Source of the DNA: Streptomyces narbonensis
GTDB lineage: Bacteria > Actinomycetota > Actinomycetes > Streptomycetales > Streptomycetaceae
Length of the DNA stretch: 64,000 bases
NCBI RefSeq assembly: GCF_014649015.1
Contig: NZ_BMSF01000007.1
Location: 186,001 to 250,000 of the forward strand
Reading direction: 5' to 3'
Both the position numbers and the translations under genes were made by a program. Shown here one piece after another: positions 53,259 through 62,061 of the stretch. Every line of letters begins with the position of its first letter. Position 1 is the first letter of the stretch. The notes beneath the pieces were generated by a model. The model did no database searches. It was not told where the DNA came from and saw only the letters and a list, made by a program, of their open reading frames with translations.

Positions 53259-53286
53259 TGGTCTGGACCTGTCAAGGTCTAGACCA
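53259..53286 (-). promoter_or_regulatory. Chitinase-promoter direct repeats / DasR-type sites
   Basis: On the coding strand AGGTCCAGACCA (53259-53270) and TGGTCTAGACCT (53275-53286) lie 53-80 bp before the chitinase start. They match the 12-bp repeat known from Streptomyces chitinase promoters and the core of the DasR-responsive element, implying induction by chitin and control by N-acetylglucosamine status. Confidence 0.85.
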
Positions 53287-53322
53287 GAATTCGTGACAGT
53301 CGGGGTTCCGGTTGCATACGAA

Positions 53323-53359
53323 GCGGCCCCGGGCTCGGAGATCCGAGGCCCGGGGCCGC
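53323..53359 (-). terminator. Terminator of the first FG-GAP-like gene
   Basis: A long GC stem (GCGGCCCCGGGC with its complement, one bulge, loop AGAT). The same 37-bp sequence is found after the paralogous gene at 54422-54458. Confidence 0.75.
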
Positions 53360-53383
53360 CGTCAGTCGCGTGAAGCGGTACGA

Positions 53384-54238
53384 CTAGAGCAGGTTGAAGT
53401 TCTGCAGACCGGTGTTGATCTGGACCGGCGGCTTGAACGGCGCCGCGGCGTTGCCCGTGCCCGAGTAGCGGAAGAGCTTGCCGTCCGCCTTGCGGGCGAG
53501 CAGGTCCGCCTTGCCGTCGAAGTTGATGTCACCGGTGGACAGGAGGCGGTTGAACGCGCCCCAGCCGCCGCCGATCTTCGCGCGGGTGGCGAACGGGGCC
53601 CGGTAGTTGCCCGTGCCCTTGTAGAGCCACAGGACACCCGCCGTGTCACGGGCGACGATGTCGACCTTGCCGTCACCGGTCAGGTCGCCCTGGCCCGCGA
53701 TCTGGTTGTAGATGTTCCAGCCGCCACCGATCTTCGTGCGCGTGGTGAGGCGGCCGTCCGGGTAGGACAGGTAGCTCCACAGCACACCGGACGCGTCGAC
53801 GCCGAGCAGGTCGGCCTGCTGGGCACCGCCGAAGTTACCGGGCGAGATGACCGTCTTGTAGATGTTCCAGCCCCGGCCGACGGTGTCGGAGTCAGCGGCC
53901 TCGCCCTCGAAGGAGAAGAAGTCCAGGCGGCCGTTCTTGTAGAGCGTCCACTCGGCCTCGCCGAAGCCGTCGTTGTTGTTGTCGGCGACGATGATGTCGG
54001 CGATGTCGCCGGCGTCGCTCGCCACCGGAAGCCCGGCGCTGAAGCCACCGGTGCCATTGGGGTTCCACACGTACAGGTCGTTGGTCGACTTGTTGACGCC
54101 GTACATCTCGAACGTGGGCGTCTCCGACGCAGCGGCGGGCGCGGCGGAGGCGGTGCCGGCGACGGTCGCGGTCGCGACGGCGACGGCGGAGGCGACCAGC
54201 GCGCCCTTGAGCACACGCTGACGACGGTTGATCTTCAT
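53384..54238 (-). CDS. Secreted FG-GAP/VCBS-repeat protein (paralogue 1)
   Basis: 284 residues from the ATG at 54238. Signal peptide about 1-33 (Arg-rich start, long Ala/Val core). The mature part is a run of beta-propeller-like repeats with calcium-type loops DNNNDGFGEAEW, DLTGDGKVDIV and DINFDGKADLL, and recurring GGGWNIYNQI/GRGWNIYKTV units. Such extracellular proteins bind ligands or surfaces; no catalytic site is seen. A paralogue with the same terminator lies immediately upstream. Confidence 0.88.
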   Translation of the reverse strand: MKINRRQRVLKGALVASAVAVATATVAGTASAAPAAASETPTFEMYGVNKSTNDLYVWNPNGTGGFSAGLPVASDAGDIADIIVADNNNDGFGEAEWTLYKNGRLDFFSFEGEAADSDTVGRGWNIYKTVISPGNFGGAQQADLLGVDASGVLWSYLSYPDGRLTTRTKIGGGWNIYNQIAGQGDLTGDGKVDIVARDTAGVLWLYKGTGNYRAPFATRAKIGGGWGAFNRLLSTGDINFDGKADLLARKADGKLFRYSGTGNAAAPFKPPVQINTGLQNFNLL

Positions 54239-54421
54239 CAAGATCCCCCCCTGGGATTCTCGGTCCACGACTGCGCATTGACGCGCCGTCGATCATGGAA
54301 ATCTTGCCACAGTGACTCGAACGCGTGCGCCATCGGAGCCTGTTACAAAGCAACAGCTCCGGGGCGGCGAGTTGCCGCTTCGGAGCCGACGGGGAAGATC
54401 TGGATCAGAACGTGCGACAAA

Positions 54422-54458
54422 GCGGCCCCGGGCTCGGAGATCCGAGGCCCGGGGCCGC
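54422..54458 (-). terminator. Terminator of the second FG-GAP-like gene (duplicate copy)
   Basis: Identical to the 37-bp hairpin at 53323-53359. A further, weaker hairpin (GCTCCGGGGCGGC with an imperfect partner, about 54356-54386) lies just before it and resembles the one at 55441-55475. Confidence 0.75.
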
Positions 54459-54483
54459 CGTGAGGTGGGTAACGCCCGTACTG

Positions 54484-55329
54484 CTACAGCAGGTTGTACG
54501 CCTGGTAGCCGGTGCCGATCTGGGTGGGCGCCTTGAACGGGGTCGCGGCGAGGCCCGTGCCGTAGTAGCGCATCAGCTGACCGGCGGGCTTGCGGGCGAG
54601 AAGGTCCGCCTTGCCGTCCTCGTTGAGGTCGCCTACCGAGATCAGTCGGTCGTACGCGTTCCAGCCCTGGCCGATCTTCGTACGGCTGCTGAAGGGGGCC
54701 TTCCAGTTGCCCGTGCCCTTGTAGAGGTACAGGTAGCCGGTGGACTTCTCCTTGGCGACGATGTCGGGCTTGCCGTCACCGGTCAGGTCGCCCTGGCCGG
54801 CGATCTGGTCGTACACGTTCCAGCCGCCACCGACGCGCACACGGGTGGTGGTGGTGCCGTTCGGGTACGCGAGGTAGCTGTACAGCACGCCGGTCTTGTC
54901 GACACCGACCAGGTCGGCTTCCTTGGCCCCGCCGATGTTGCCGGGCGAGAGAACCGTCTTGTAGATGTTCCAACCCGAGCCGACGCGGTTCGCGTCCTGA
55001 TCGGGCCCGTCGGTCGAGAAGAAGTCCAGACGCCCGTTCTTGTAGAGCGTCCAGTCGGCCTCGGGGTAACCGTCGTTGTCGTTGTCGGCACCGATGATGT
55101 CGGCGACGTCGGAGAAGTCGTAATCGAACGTCTCCCCGTTGAGACCGCCGGTGTAGTTGGGGAACCACACCCGAAGGTCCTGCGTCGTCTTGTGGACGCC
55201 GTACATCGGGAAGGTCGGCTGCATCGGCAGCTCCGCCGCGGTGGCGGTGCCGGCCACGGTGGCGGTCGCGACCGCGACGGCCGTGGCGACGAACGCCCCC
55301 TTCAGCGCACGACGACGAATGATGTTCAT
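54484..55329 (-). CDS. Secreted FG-GAP/VCBS-repeat protein (paralogue 2)
   Basis: 281 residues from the ATG at 55329. Signal peptide about 1-32. The repeat architecture matches paralogue 1 throughout (DNDNDGYPEADW, DLTGDGKPDIVA, DLNEDGKADLLARK; GSGWNIYKTVLSPGNIGG), with divergence mainly in the first repeat and in a KSTGYLY insertion. Tandem duplication including the terminator is evident. Confidence 0.88.
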   Translation of the reverse strand: MNIIRRRALKGAFVATAVAVATATVAGTATAAELPMQPTFPMYGVHKTTQDLRVWFPNYTGGLNGETFDYDFSDVADIIGADNDNDGYPEADWTLYKNGRLDFFSTDGPDQDANRVGSGWNIYKTVLSPGNIGGAKEADLVGVDKTGVLYSYLAYPNGTTTTRVRVGGGWNVYDQIAGQGDLTGDGKPDIVAKEKSTGYLYLYKGTGNWKAPFSSRTKIGQGWNAYDRLISVGDLNEDGKADLLARKPAGQLMRYYGTGLAATPFKAPTQIGTGYQAYNLL

Positions 55330-55440
55330 CGAAAATCCCCCCTGGGACTCTTCAGCGGCCCACTTCACGCGCCGCCAGCGATCCGAATCCTGCCACAGCG
55401 TTCGAACGATTTCGGACACGCCAAGCCCGCATACGGAGAA

Positions 55441-55475
55441 CGGCTCCGGGGCGGCGGTTTGCCGCCCCGGAGCCG
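55441..55475 (-). terminator. Terminator of the small secreted protein gene
   Basis: A perfect 15-bp stem (55441-55455 with 55461-55475) and a GGTTT loop, located 34 bp after the stop of the leftward gene ending at 55510. Confidence 0.78.
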
Positions 55476-55509
55476 GCCGGGAGGGGAGCGAGAAGCGAGC
55501 GCCCTGGGC

Positions 55510-55731
55510 CTAGAGGGGCAGGGCCTTGGTGACGTCGCCGAGGGCGGCGGGGTTCGCGGCGTCCGTGACGGCGCCCAGGGGGGAGTCGGACTGGCTGGCG
55601 GCGCCGGCGACGGGGCCGAGCAGGCCCGTCGCGCCCGCCAGAGGGTCGGCCGCGGCGGCGGCACCTGCGCCGAGACCGATGGCGGAGGCGGCGAGGGCGA
55701 GGGCGGTGAGGACACGCTGGGAAGAGTTCAT
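55510..55731 (-). CDS. Small secreted Ala-rich peptide
   Basis: 73 residues with a signal peptide (about 1-28, VLTALALAASAIGLGAGAAA) and a mature peptide of about 45 residues rich in Ala, Gly, Leu and Pro, without cysteines. It recalls the many small secreted Streptomyces proteins of unknown role. Not a chaplin or rodlin by sequence that I can see. Confidence 0.65.
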   Translation of the reverse strand: MNSSQRVLTALALAASAIGLGAGAAAAADPLAGATGLLGPVAGAASQSDSPLGAVTDAANPAALGDVTKALPL

Positions 55732-55868
55732 GCCCCGCTAACGAGCCCCCGCGCCGCAGGTACCGGTGATTCCGCATCCGCCGACGGTTTCCGCCCGGGT
55801 CGAGGGGACCCGGGCGGACGAGGTTGACGGGGCCGGTCGCGGATCAGGTCGGGGCCGGTCGGATCAGG

Positions 55869-56810
55869 TCAGATCATCAGGACGATGCGGCCCGGGCGGT
55901 GGCCCGCCTCCGCGCGGCGGTGGGCCTCGGCTGCCTCCTCCAGGGGGAGGACGTCGGCCACCCGGGTGATCACCTCGCGGGCCGCGACCTTCTCCAGCGT
56001 CTCCTTCAGGCGGGCGGCGTCCGGCCTGGCCCGGACGGTCTCGACGCGGATGTTCCGCTCCGGGGTCGGGACACGGTCGGGGGCGAGCGCGACGAAGACG
56101 CCGCCGTCCTTCAGGACCGGGAGCAGACCCTCGCCGGCCAGCGCCCCGTCGAAGACCGCGTCCACCCGGTACGGGTCGCCCTCGATGACCCGGGCGACCA
56201 CGTCCTCCGTCGCACCGCGCGTGACGACGTGATGCGCGCCGAGGACCCTCAGTTCGCTCTCGTCGCCCTCGTGGGCCACCGCCACCACCCGCAGCCCGGC
56301 CGCCGAGGCGTACTGCACCGCCAGCCGGCCCACCACCGCGCTCGCGCCGGTCACCAGCAGCGTCGCCCCCTCGGAGAGCCGGAGCTTGTCGAGGCCCAGC
56401 TGGGCCGTCGCCGAGGCCAGGGGGATGGACGCGGCCACGGTGAACTCCACGTCGTCCGGGATCGGCGCCAGCCACTCCGGGGCGACCCGGACGACCTCCG
56501 CGTACGTCCCCTCGCCGGTCAGCTCCTCGTACCAGGGCACGTACCCGGCCACCCGGGTCCCCGGGGCCATCCCCGGCACGGGATCCAGCAGCTTCCCCGC
56601 GAAGTCCGTCCCCAGGACGAACGGCGGCTTGAGCGCACCGACCGCGTCCGCGTACCGGCCGGCCCGGATCCGCAGGTCCGCCTGGTTCACACCGGCGGCC
56701 TTGAGACGCACACGCACCCGGCCGGGGACGTCCCCGGCCTCCGGCTCGGGCCGGCGGGCCATTCTGAGCACCTCGGGTCCGCCGTAGGCGGTCACTTCGA
56801 CGACACGCAT
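55869..56810 (-). CDS. Zinc-independent MDR-family quinone oxidoreductase
   Basis: 313 residues. The N-terminal GroES-like domain (VRVRLKAAGVNQADLRIRAG) and the cofactor-binding TGASAVVGRLAVQYA (about 154-168) define the medium-chain dehydrogenase family. The zinc-ligand cysteines of alcohol dehydrogenases are absent, so it is of the QOR type using NADPH. Single gene. Confidence 0.9.
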   Translation of the reverse strand: MRVVEVTAYGGPEVLRMARRPEPEAGDVPGRVRVRLKAAGVNQADLRIRAGRYADAVGALKPPFVLGTDFAGKLLDPVPGMAPGTRVAGYVPWYEELTGEGTYAEVVRVAPEWLAPIPDDVEFTVAASIPLASATAQLGLDKLRLSEGATLLVTGASAVVGRLAVQYASAAGLRVVAVAHEGDESELRVLGAHHVVTRGATEDVVARVIEGDPYRVDAVFDGALAGEGLLPVLKDGGVFVALAPDRVPTPERNIRVETVRARPDAARLKETLEKVAAREVITRVADVLPLEEAAEAHRRAEAGHRPGRIVLMI

Positions 56811-56995
56811 GGGGTACTCCTCAGACGGAAGGCCCCCTCGTCGCCATTACACCCACGCCCGCGATCCCCGGGCAACCCCTGTTGGCCCGCCCGCGAGCCC
56901 CCGGCCGGAGGACCCGCCCCAAGGAAGGGCGAACTCCGGGTGACGGGGGCCTACGTACACCCCGGAACCGCACACCCGTGCGTACCGTCGCGCGG

Positions 56996-57515
56996 GTGGA
57001 CTGGCTCACCGCTGAGAACCTCATCGCCCTGGTCACCGCCCTCCTCGGCGTCCTCGTCTCGACCGGCGCCGTCTGGTACGAGCGACGGGTGCCGCACCAG
57101 CGGCGGATCGGCTACCGCGTCCAGCTCGACACGGCCATCGGGAACGCCGCCGCCAACGGCGCCGTGACCGGCCCCGGCGCGGCCGTCCGGCGCGGCACCC
57201 GTCTTCAGCCGGGCCGCCCGGACGGTCACCGTCGCCCTCACCGTCTGTGTCGTCGCGCTCGCCGCGATCATCGTCCGCGAGCAGACCCCGCCGCCGATCG
57301 GCTGCGCCACGGGCACACTCACCGTCACCGGCTCGACGGCCTTCGCACCGGTCGTACGGGAGCTGGCGAAGAAGTACGAGAAGGACTGCGCGGGCTCGAA
57401 GGTGAACGTGACCGCGCACGGCCTGATCCGGGGCAGCGGCCAGGACGTCGTCCTCACCCACGGCCACCTGCCCTGCTCCACCCCGAAGGGCCTGAAGGTC
57501 TGCGGGGACGGCTGA
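56996..57515 (+). pseudogene. Decayed PstS-like substrate-binding membrane protein
   Basis: The N-terminal piece from a GTG at 56996 (VDWLTAENLIALVTALL, then WYERRVPHQRRIGYRVQLD) matches the start of a long Streptomyces PstS-like protein. After about 57170 the frame changes. From about 57190 a second frame reads VTVALTVCVVALAAIIV, CATGTLTVTGSTAFAPVVRE and then jumps to GSGQDVVLTHGHLPCSTPKG and a TGA at 57513. At least two internal deletions, one causing a frameshift, removed most of the protein, as judged from my recollection of the intact family. Confidence 0.75.
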
Positions 57516-57580
57516 CCGGGGTGGGGGACGGGGGCTGCGGGCGGGGGCTGCGGGCGGAGACGGCCGAGGCGTGGTCTGGC

Positions 57581-59482
57581 ATGCTCGTCGCCGTGGATCC
57601 ATTGAACGCGGAAGACCCGGTCAGCATCGGTCCGTTCCGTCTGATCGGCCGTCTCGGGGTCGGTGGGATGGGCCGGGTGTTCCTCGCGCGCTCGGCCGGC
57701 GGCCGGACGGTCGCGGTCAAGGTGGTGCACTCCGAGCTGGCCGCCCAGGAGGAGTTCCGGCGGCGGTTCGCCCGCGAGGTCGAGGCGCTGGAGCGGGTCG
57801 GCGGGACGGGCACGGCGCCCGTGCTCGGCTCGGACACCTCCGCCGAGGCCCCCTGGGTGGCCATCGGATACGTCCCCGGGCCGTCGCTGCGGACCGTCGT
57901 CGGCGACGAGTACGGGCCGCTGCCGCCCGCGACCGTACGGTCCCTGGCCTCGGGGCTCGCCCGCGCCCTCGTCCACATCCACGCTGCCGGGCTCGTCCAC
58001 CGCGACCTCAAGCCGTCCAACGTCCTGCTGACCGTCGACGGGCCCCGGCTCATCGACTTCGGCATCGCCCGCGCCGTCGACACGGTCGCCGACGGCGGCG
58101 GACTGACCTCCACCGGCGCGGTCGTCGGCTCCCCCGGCTTCATGTCGCCCGAGCAGGTCCGCGGCGACCGGGTCAGCCCCGCGTCGGACGTCTTCTGCCT
58201 CGGCTCCGTCCTCGCGTACGCCGCGACCGGCCGGTCCCCCTTCGGTACGGCCGACAGCGGCGTCCACGCCACGATGTTCCGCATCGCCCACGACGAGCCC
58301 GACCTGACGGACCTCGCGCCCGAGCTCTCCGGCCTCATCCGGGCCTGCCTCGCCAAGGACCCGGAGGCGCGCCCCTCGGCCACCGAGATCGTCGAGACGC
58401 TGCCGGTCGTCGCCGACCCGTGGCTCCCGGCGGACGTCCTGGCCCGGCTGGGCCGCCACGCGGCCCGGCTCCTGGAGGCGGAGGCCGGGACGGGGCCCGT
58501 GGCCGGGGGAGCCTCGGTGGCCGCCGTCGGCGCCGGTGACCCGACGCCCGCCACTCCCCTGCCGCCCACCGCCCGCACCGCGCCCCGCCCCCGGCGCCGT
58601 ACGGCCCTGGTCGCCGCCCTCGCGGCCCTGGCGGTGGCCGCCGCGGCCACCGTCACGTACACCTTCTGGCCCGACCCGGACACCGGCGGCGACGAGCAGA
58701 GGAACCGCGGCAAGGGCCGGACCGACGGCGTCTCCGCCCGGCCTGCCGGGATCGTCCCCGGCAGCTTCCTCGGCGCCTGGGAGGGCGTCATCCAGGGCAC
58801 CGCCGACCATCCCCGGGAGACCGCCCGGATCGAGATCACCCAGGGCGCGGCGGGCGCCAAGAGCGCGGTCTACGTCCAGGTCGCCGAGAGCCGGCTCTGC
58901 ATGGGGCGCTCGCGGCTCGTCTCGGCCGACGAGGACAAGGTCGTGCTCGGCGAGTCCGACGTCACGACCAGTGTGCCCGCCGAGCGCTGCACTCCCGCCG
59001 CGCACCAGACGCTCACCCTGCGCTCCCCCGACGTCCTGGAGTGGACCTCGGGCGCCGCGAAGGCCACCTTCCGCAAGGCGCCCACCGGCACCGCCGTCGT
59101 CCCCGCCCGCTACCTCGGCCGCTGGCGCAGCAAGCCCATGACGGAGGTCTACGGCGACAACGACGACCGCTACCGCACGGAGGTGACGGTCACCCAGGGC
59201 CCGATCGGCACGCCGGTCGTCCGCATCACCGACGTCTTCCCGCGCGTGAACGACGCCGGCGAGATCACCACCGACGTCGTCAGCTGCGCCTCCACGTCCG
59301 TCCTCGCGGGTGTCGGTGACCTCCTCGTCATCGGCCCGCAGGTCAGGGAGCCGGGCAGCACGGACTCCGAGTGCCCGTCGAACGGCTCCAGTTACGTGGC
59401 CGTGGACAGGTGGGAGGGCAAGGAACGGCTCCTCGTCCACCCGATGGTGGACGCGGAGCCGGGTGAGTTCCTGCGACTGTAG
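57581..59482 (+). CDS. Membrane serine/threonine protein kinase
   Basis: 633 residues from the ATG at 57581 (a GTG at 57593 is an alternative). The kinase domain (about 15-285) has GVGGMGRVF, VAVKVVH, HRDLKPSN, DFGIA and SPEQ. A transmembrane helix at about 345-365 (LVAALAALAVAAAATVTYTFW) leads to an extracytoplasmic domain of about 265 residues made of two similar halves (GSFLGAWEGVIQG and ARYLGRWRSKPMT), each with a Cys pair, probably a duplicated lipocalin-like sensor. It lies just after the decayed binding-protein gene. Confidence 0.92.
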   Translation: MLVAVDPLNAEDPVSIGPFRLIGRLGVGGMGRVFLARSAGGRTVAVKVVHSELAAQEEFRRRFAREVEALERVGGTGTAPVLGSDTSAEAPWVAIGYVPGPSLRTVVGDEYGPLPPATVRSLASGLARALVHIHAAGLVHRDLKPSNVLLTVDGPRLIDFGIARAVDTVADGGGLTSTGAVVGSPGFMSPEQVRGDRVSPASDVFCLGSVLAYAATGRSPFGTADSGVHATMFRIAHDEPDLTDLAPELSGLIRACLAKDPEARPSATEIVETLPVVADPWLPADVLARLGRHAARLLEAEAGTGPVAGGASVAAVGAGDPTPATPLPPTARTAPRPRRRTALVAALAALAVAAAATVTYTFWPDPDTGGDEQRNRGKGRTDGVSARPAGIVPGSFLGAWEGVIQGTADHPRETARIEITQGAAGAKSAVYVQVAESRLCMGRSRLVSADEDKVVLGESDVTTSVPAERCTPAAHQTLTLRSPDVLEWTSGAAKATFRKAPTGTAVVPARYLGRWRSKPMTEVYGDNDDRYRTEVTVTQGPIGTPVVRITDVFPRVNDAGEITTDVVSCASTSVLAGVGDLLVIGPQVREPGSTDSECPSNGSSYVAVDRWEGKERLLVHPMVDAEPGEFLRL

Positions 59483-59485
59483 GGG

Positions 59486-60775
59486 CTATTCGGGGATCCG
59501 GTTGGTGCAGGTGCTGAACGGCTGGTCCAGCACGCACTGGAAGAGGGCGCTCCAGTCGCTGTCGGTGTCCGCCGCACCGGCCTGCACGGTGTCCGCGCAC
59601 GCCTTGTCGGTCAGACCCCAGAGGGACCCGTCGGGCCAGCCGGCCTGCTGCGTGCGGTTCTGCACGACGTCGAGGCAGGACTGCGGCGCCTTCAGCCGCT
59701 TCAGCTCTTCCACGAGCTCCTGGTACTGGGAGTTGTTCACCGCACCGGCCTGCTCGTCGAGCGTCGCCTTGGCGGCGGACCGCTGCTCCGGAGAGGAGTC
59801 CGCGCTCTGGTAGACCTTGAGCGCCGCGGCGCTCTTCGCCAGCTTCTCCTGGACCTTCTTCTTGTCCTCCGGCTTCGTCGGCGCGGTACCCGGCTGCTGG
59901 GCGGCCAGCACACCGCCGAGGAGCACATCCGCGTACTTGGAGTAGAGCACCTTCTCCTGCACGGTCAGGTTCTTGTCCGTGAGTTTCGTGAGGACGAGGT
60001 TGAGGTCGTTGAGGACCTTGAAGTAGACGAGCCGCTCGGCGAGGGAACCGTTTCCGTTGACCTTCTCCAGCGCATTGGTCACGCCGAGGACGAGCTTCGC
60101 GTACCTCTCCCGGTCCTCCTTGGGGAAGTCCGTGTCCTTGCTGAGCCTCAGCGCTTCGGCCAGCCCCTTGGCGAGGGCCTTGGCATCGTCCTTCTCCTTC
60201 TGCGTCCCGTTCCCGTTGATGATGGCCTGGAGGTCGTCCAGCTGCTTCTTGACCTTCGCCTTCTCCGCGGCGGAGAGGTTGGTACCCGCGAGGTTGGCCT
60301 GCGCCTGCTTGAGCTCGTCGGCGGTCAGGGTCTGAATCGCGACGTTCTGGGCGGGGGGCGCTTCCTCGCCCTCGGCGGGCAGCTCTGCGGGCTGCTCGGC
60401 AGGGTTCGCCTCCTCCTCCGCCGGGTTCTGTTCTTCCTCCCCGTCGGGGTTGTTCTGCTGCTGCTCCTCGCCGGGAGGCACTTCCTCCTCGCCGGGAGGC
60501 ACTTCCTCCTCGGCGGGCGGCGGCACCTCCTCCTCGACAGGTGGCGGCACCTCCTCCTCGACGGGTGGCGGCACCTGCTCCTCGACCGGCGGCGGCACCT
60601 CCTCCTCCGGAGGCGGTGGCGGCGTCGGCTGGGCCCTTGCGGTTTCAACGGCCTGAACCTGCGCCGGGGCTGCCGAGGCCGCCATGGCGCCCATGCCTGA
60701 CGACAAGGCCAAGCCGGCCGCCAGGAGGGACGCGCTCGCAGCTCGGACGACTCGTCGCTGGGCGGTTGTGGTCAT
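59486..60775 (-). CDS. Secreted protein with Pro/Glu repeats and helical domain
   Basis: 429 residues. Signal peptide about 1-36. Residues 48-110 are a striking acidic repeat of PPPVEEEV/PPGEEEV units, a probable wall-spanning linker. The C-terminal 280 residues are helical and Lys/Ala/Leu-rich with heptad character (LSAAEKAKVKKQLDDLQ), and two Cys pairs lie near the end (QSCLDVV, KACADTV, FQCVLDQPFSTC). No sortase motif. Function not recognised. Confidence 0.78.
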   Translation of the reverse strand: MTTTAQRRVVRAASASLLAAGLALSSGMGAMAASAAPAQVQAVETARAQPTPPPPPEEEVPPPVEEQVPPPVEEEVPPPVEEEVPPPAEEEVPPGEEEVPPGEEQQQNNPDGEEEQNPAEEEANPAEQPAELPAEGEEAPPAQNVAIQTLTADELKQAQANLAGTNLSAAEKAKVKKQLDDLQAIINGNGTQKEKDDAKALAKGLAEALRLSKDTDFPKEDRERYAKLVLGVTNALEKVNGNGSLAERLVYFKVLNDLNLVLTKLTDKNLTVQEKVLYSKYADVLLGGVLAAQQPGTAPTKPEDKKKVQEKLAKSAAALKVYQSADSSPEQRSAAKATLDEQAGAVNNSQYQELVEELKRLKAPQSCLDVVQNRTQQAGWPDGSLWGLTDKACADTVQAGAADTDSDWSALFQCVLDQPFSTCTNRIPE

Positions 60776-60970
60776 GGTGAATCCAGGTGGCTGTCAGGGT
60801 GCTGCTTCGTCCGCGGGGGCCGACCTCCGAAGGCGGCCCAACGTGACCGGAGTTCCACGACTCAACGGTTCACAGGAATCACAGGAACCACTCTTCTCCC
60901 GTGGCCCCGAGTCGGCAACTCGGGGCCGGGGCAGCGAACACACTGCGTGAGCACAGCCCCTGAAGGGGCG

Positions 60971-61336
60971 CTATCCGCCTACGCCGAGTAGTTCCAGGGC
61001 CGCGCGGGCCGAGTCGAGCAGCGGTGCGCCGAGCGTCCCGAGCATCGCGGCGATTCCCGCGACCGTCAGCAGCGCGCGGCGGCGTACCGGCGCCTCGACA
61101 GCCGCGTCGGTCGCGTCGGCGGCGAGGACGGGCAGCGCGTCGTCGAAGGACTGCCGGTCCTCGGGCGCGACCTCGGCGCGCAGCCCCTGCATGAGCGCGA
61201 CGACGGTCCGCAAGGCCTCTTCCAGGGTGGGCGGCTGGGCCGGGGCGGCGTGGTTGTGGACGATCCCCTGATGACCGGTGCCGCCCTGAATGTTCACGGC
61301 GTCGCCGAAGTAGTAGCTGTTTCCGTCCCCGCTCAT
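60971..61336 (-). CDS. Small protein with N-terminal YYFGDAVNI motif and C-terminal helix
   Basis: 121 residues from the ATG at 61336, overlapping the upstream stop by 4 nt. The N-terminus carries SYYFGDAVNIQGGTGHQG, closely matching the C-terminus of the upstream protein. A helical middle (PPTLEEALRTVVALMQGLRAEV) precedes a hydrophobic C-terminal segment (LLTVAGIAAMLGTLGAPLLD) that may insert into membrane. The shared motif suggests direct interaction of the two proteins. Confidence 0.75.
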   Translation of the reverse strand: MSGDGNSYYFGDAVNIQGGTGHQGIVHNHAAPAQPPTLEEALRTVVALMQGLRAEVAPEDRQSFDDALPVLAADATDAAVEAPVRRRALLTVAGIAAMLGTLGAPLLDSARAALELLGVGG

Positions 61337-61986
61337 GCGCCCACCTTGCCCGTGTGACCGGAGCCGCCGTAGATGTTCACGGCGTCGCCGAAGTAGTAGT
61401 TGCTGGGGTTGCTGATCGAGAGCGCTCCGACGACGACGCTGAGGTTCGCGTCCGGCTCGTCGATCGCGGCCGCGATCTGCCCCACGAGTCCGTCCAGGTG
61501 ACGAGGCTCGCCGGCGACCATCGCGGTCGACTGCCCGTTCGTCTCGATGGCCAGGACGTAGTGCGCGGAGGCGGTCACCACGACGAGCATGTCGGCCGCG
61601 AACCAGATGAACGCGCCCACGACGGCGAGGAGGGAGAGCCCGGAGAGGAAGGAAGCGAAGTCGTCCCCGTCCGACGAGCTGCTTAACGTGTCGGCGACGG
61701 CCCCGAAGAACAGGACGAGGATCAGAGCGAGCAGCGTGAAGGCGATCCGCTTCAGGAACCTGCGGAAAGCCTCTGCCTTGCGCGGCCGAAGGACGAAGGT
61801 GTAGACGCGGACGATGTTCTCCAGCGGATAGGCGGCGCCACCCACCCAGAGCAGTCTCTTGCTGATGACCAGCGGCAGATGCCTTGCCACACCTGAACCG
61901 GCACCCGGTTGCGGCGGGGTGGCCGGTGTGTCGGCGGGGCGATGCCACGGCCGAGGCGGTGTGGCGGGAGGTTCGGGCGTTTCCAT
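61333..61986 (-). CDS. DUF6232-like membrane protein with C-terminal YYFGDAVNI motif
   Basis: 217 residues from the ATG at 61986 (GGGGGAAGC upstream). A Pro-rich N-terminus, a DUF6232-like PH-type stretch (ISKRLLWVGGAAYPLENIVRV), two transmembrane helices at about 85-103 and 115-138, a cytosolic domain (HYVLAIETNGQSTAMVAG) and, at the very end, NYYFGDAVNIYGGSGHTG. The last motif recurs at the start of the coupled downstream protein. Confidence 0.8.
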   Translation of the reverse strand: METPEPPATPPRPWHRPADTPATPPQPGAGSGVARHLPLVISKRLLWVGGAAYPLENIVRVYTFVLRPRKAEAFRRFLKRIAFTLLALILVLFFGAVADTLSSSSDGDDFASFLSGLSLLAVVGAFIWFAADMLVVVTASAHYVLAIETNGQSTAMVAGEPRHLDGLVGQIAAAIDEPDANLSVVVGALSISNPSNYYFGDAVNIYGGSGHTGKVGA

Positions 61987-62061
61987 GCTTCCCCCTGAGA
62001 CGGAACCACGCACGAGTGGGAACTCATTAAGCGCTCAACTCCTTTGGTTGACAAGGCGAGT

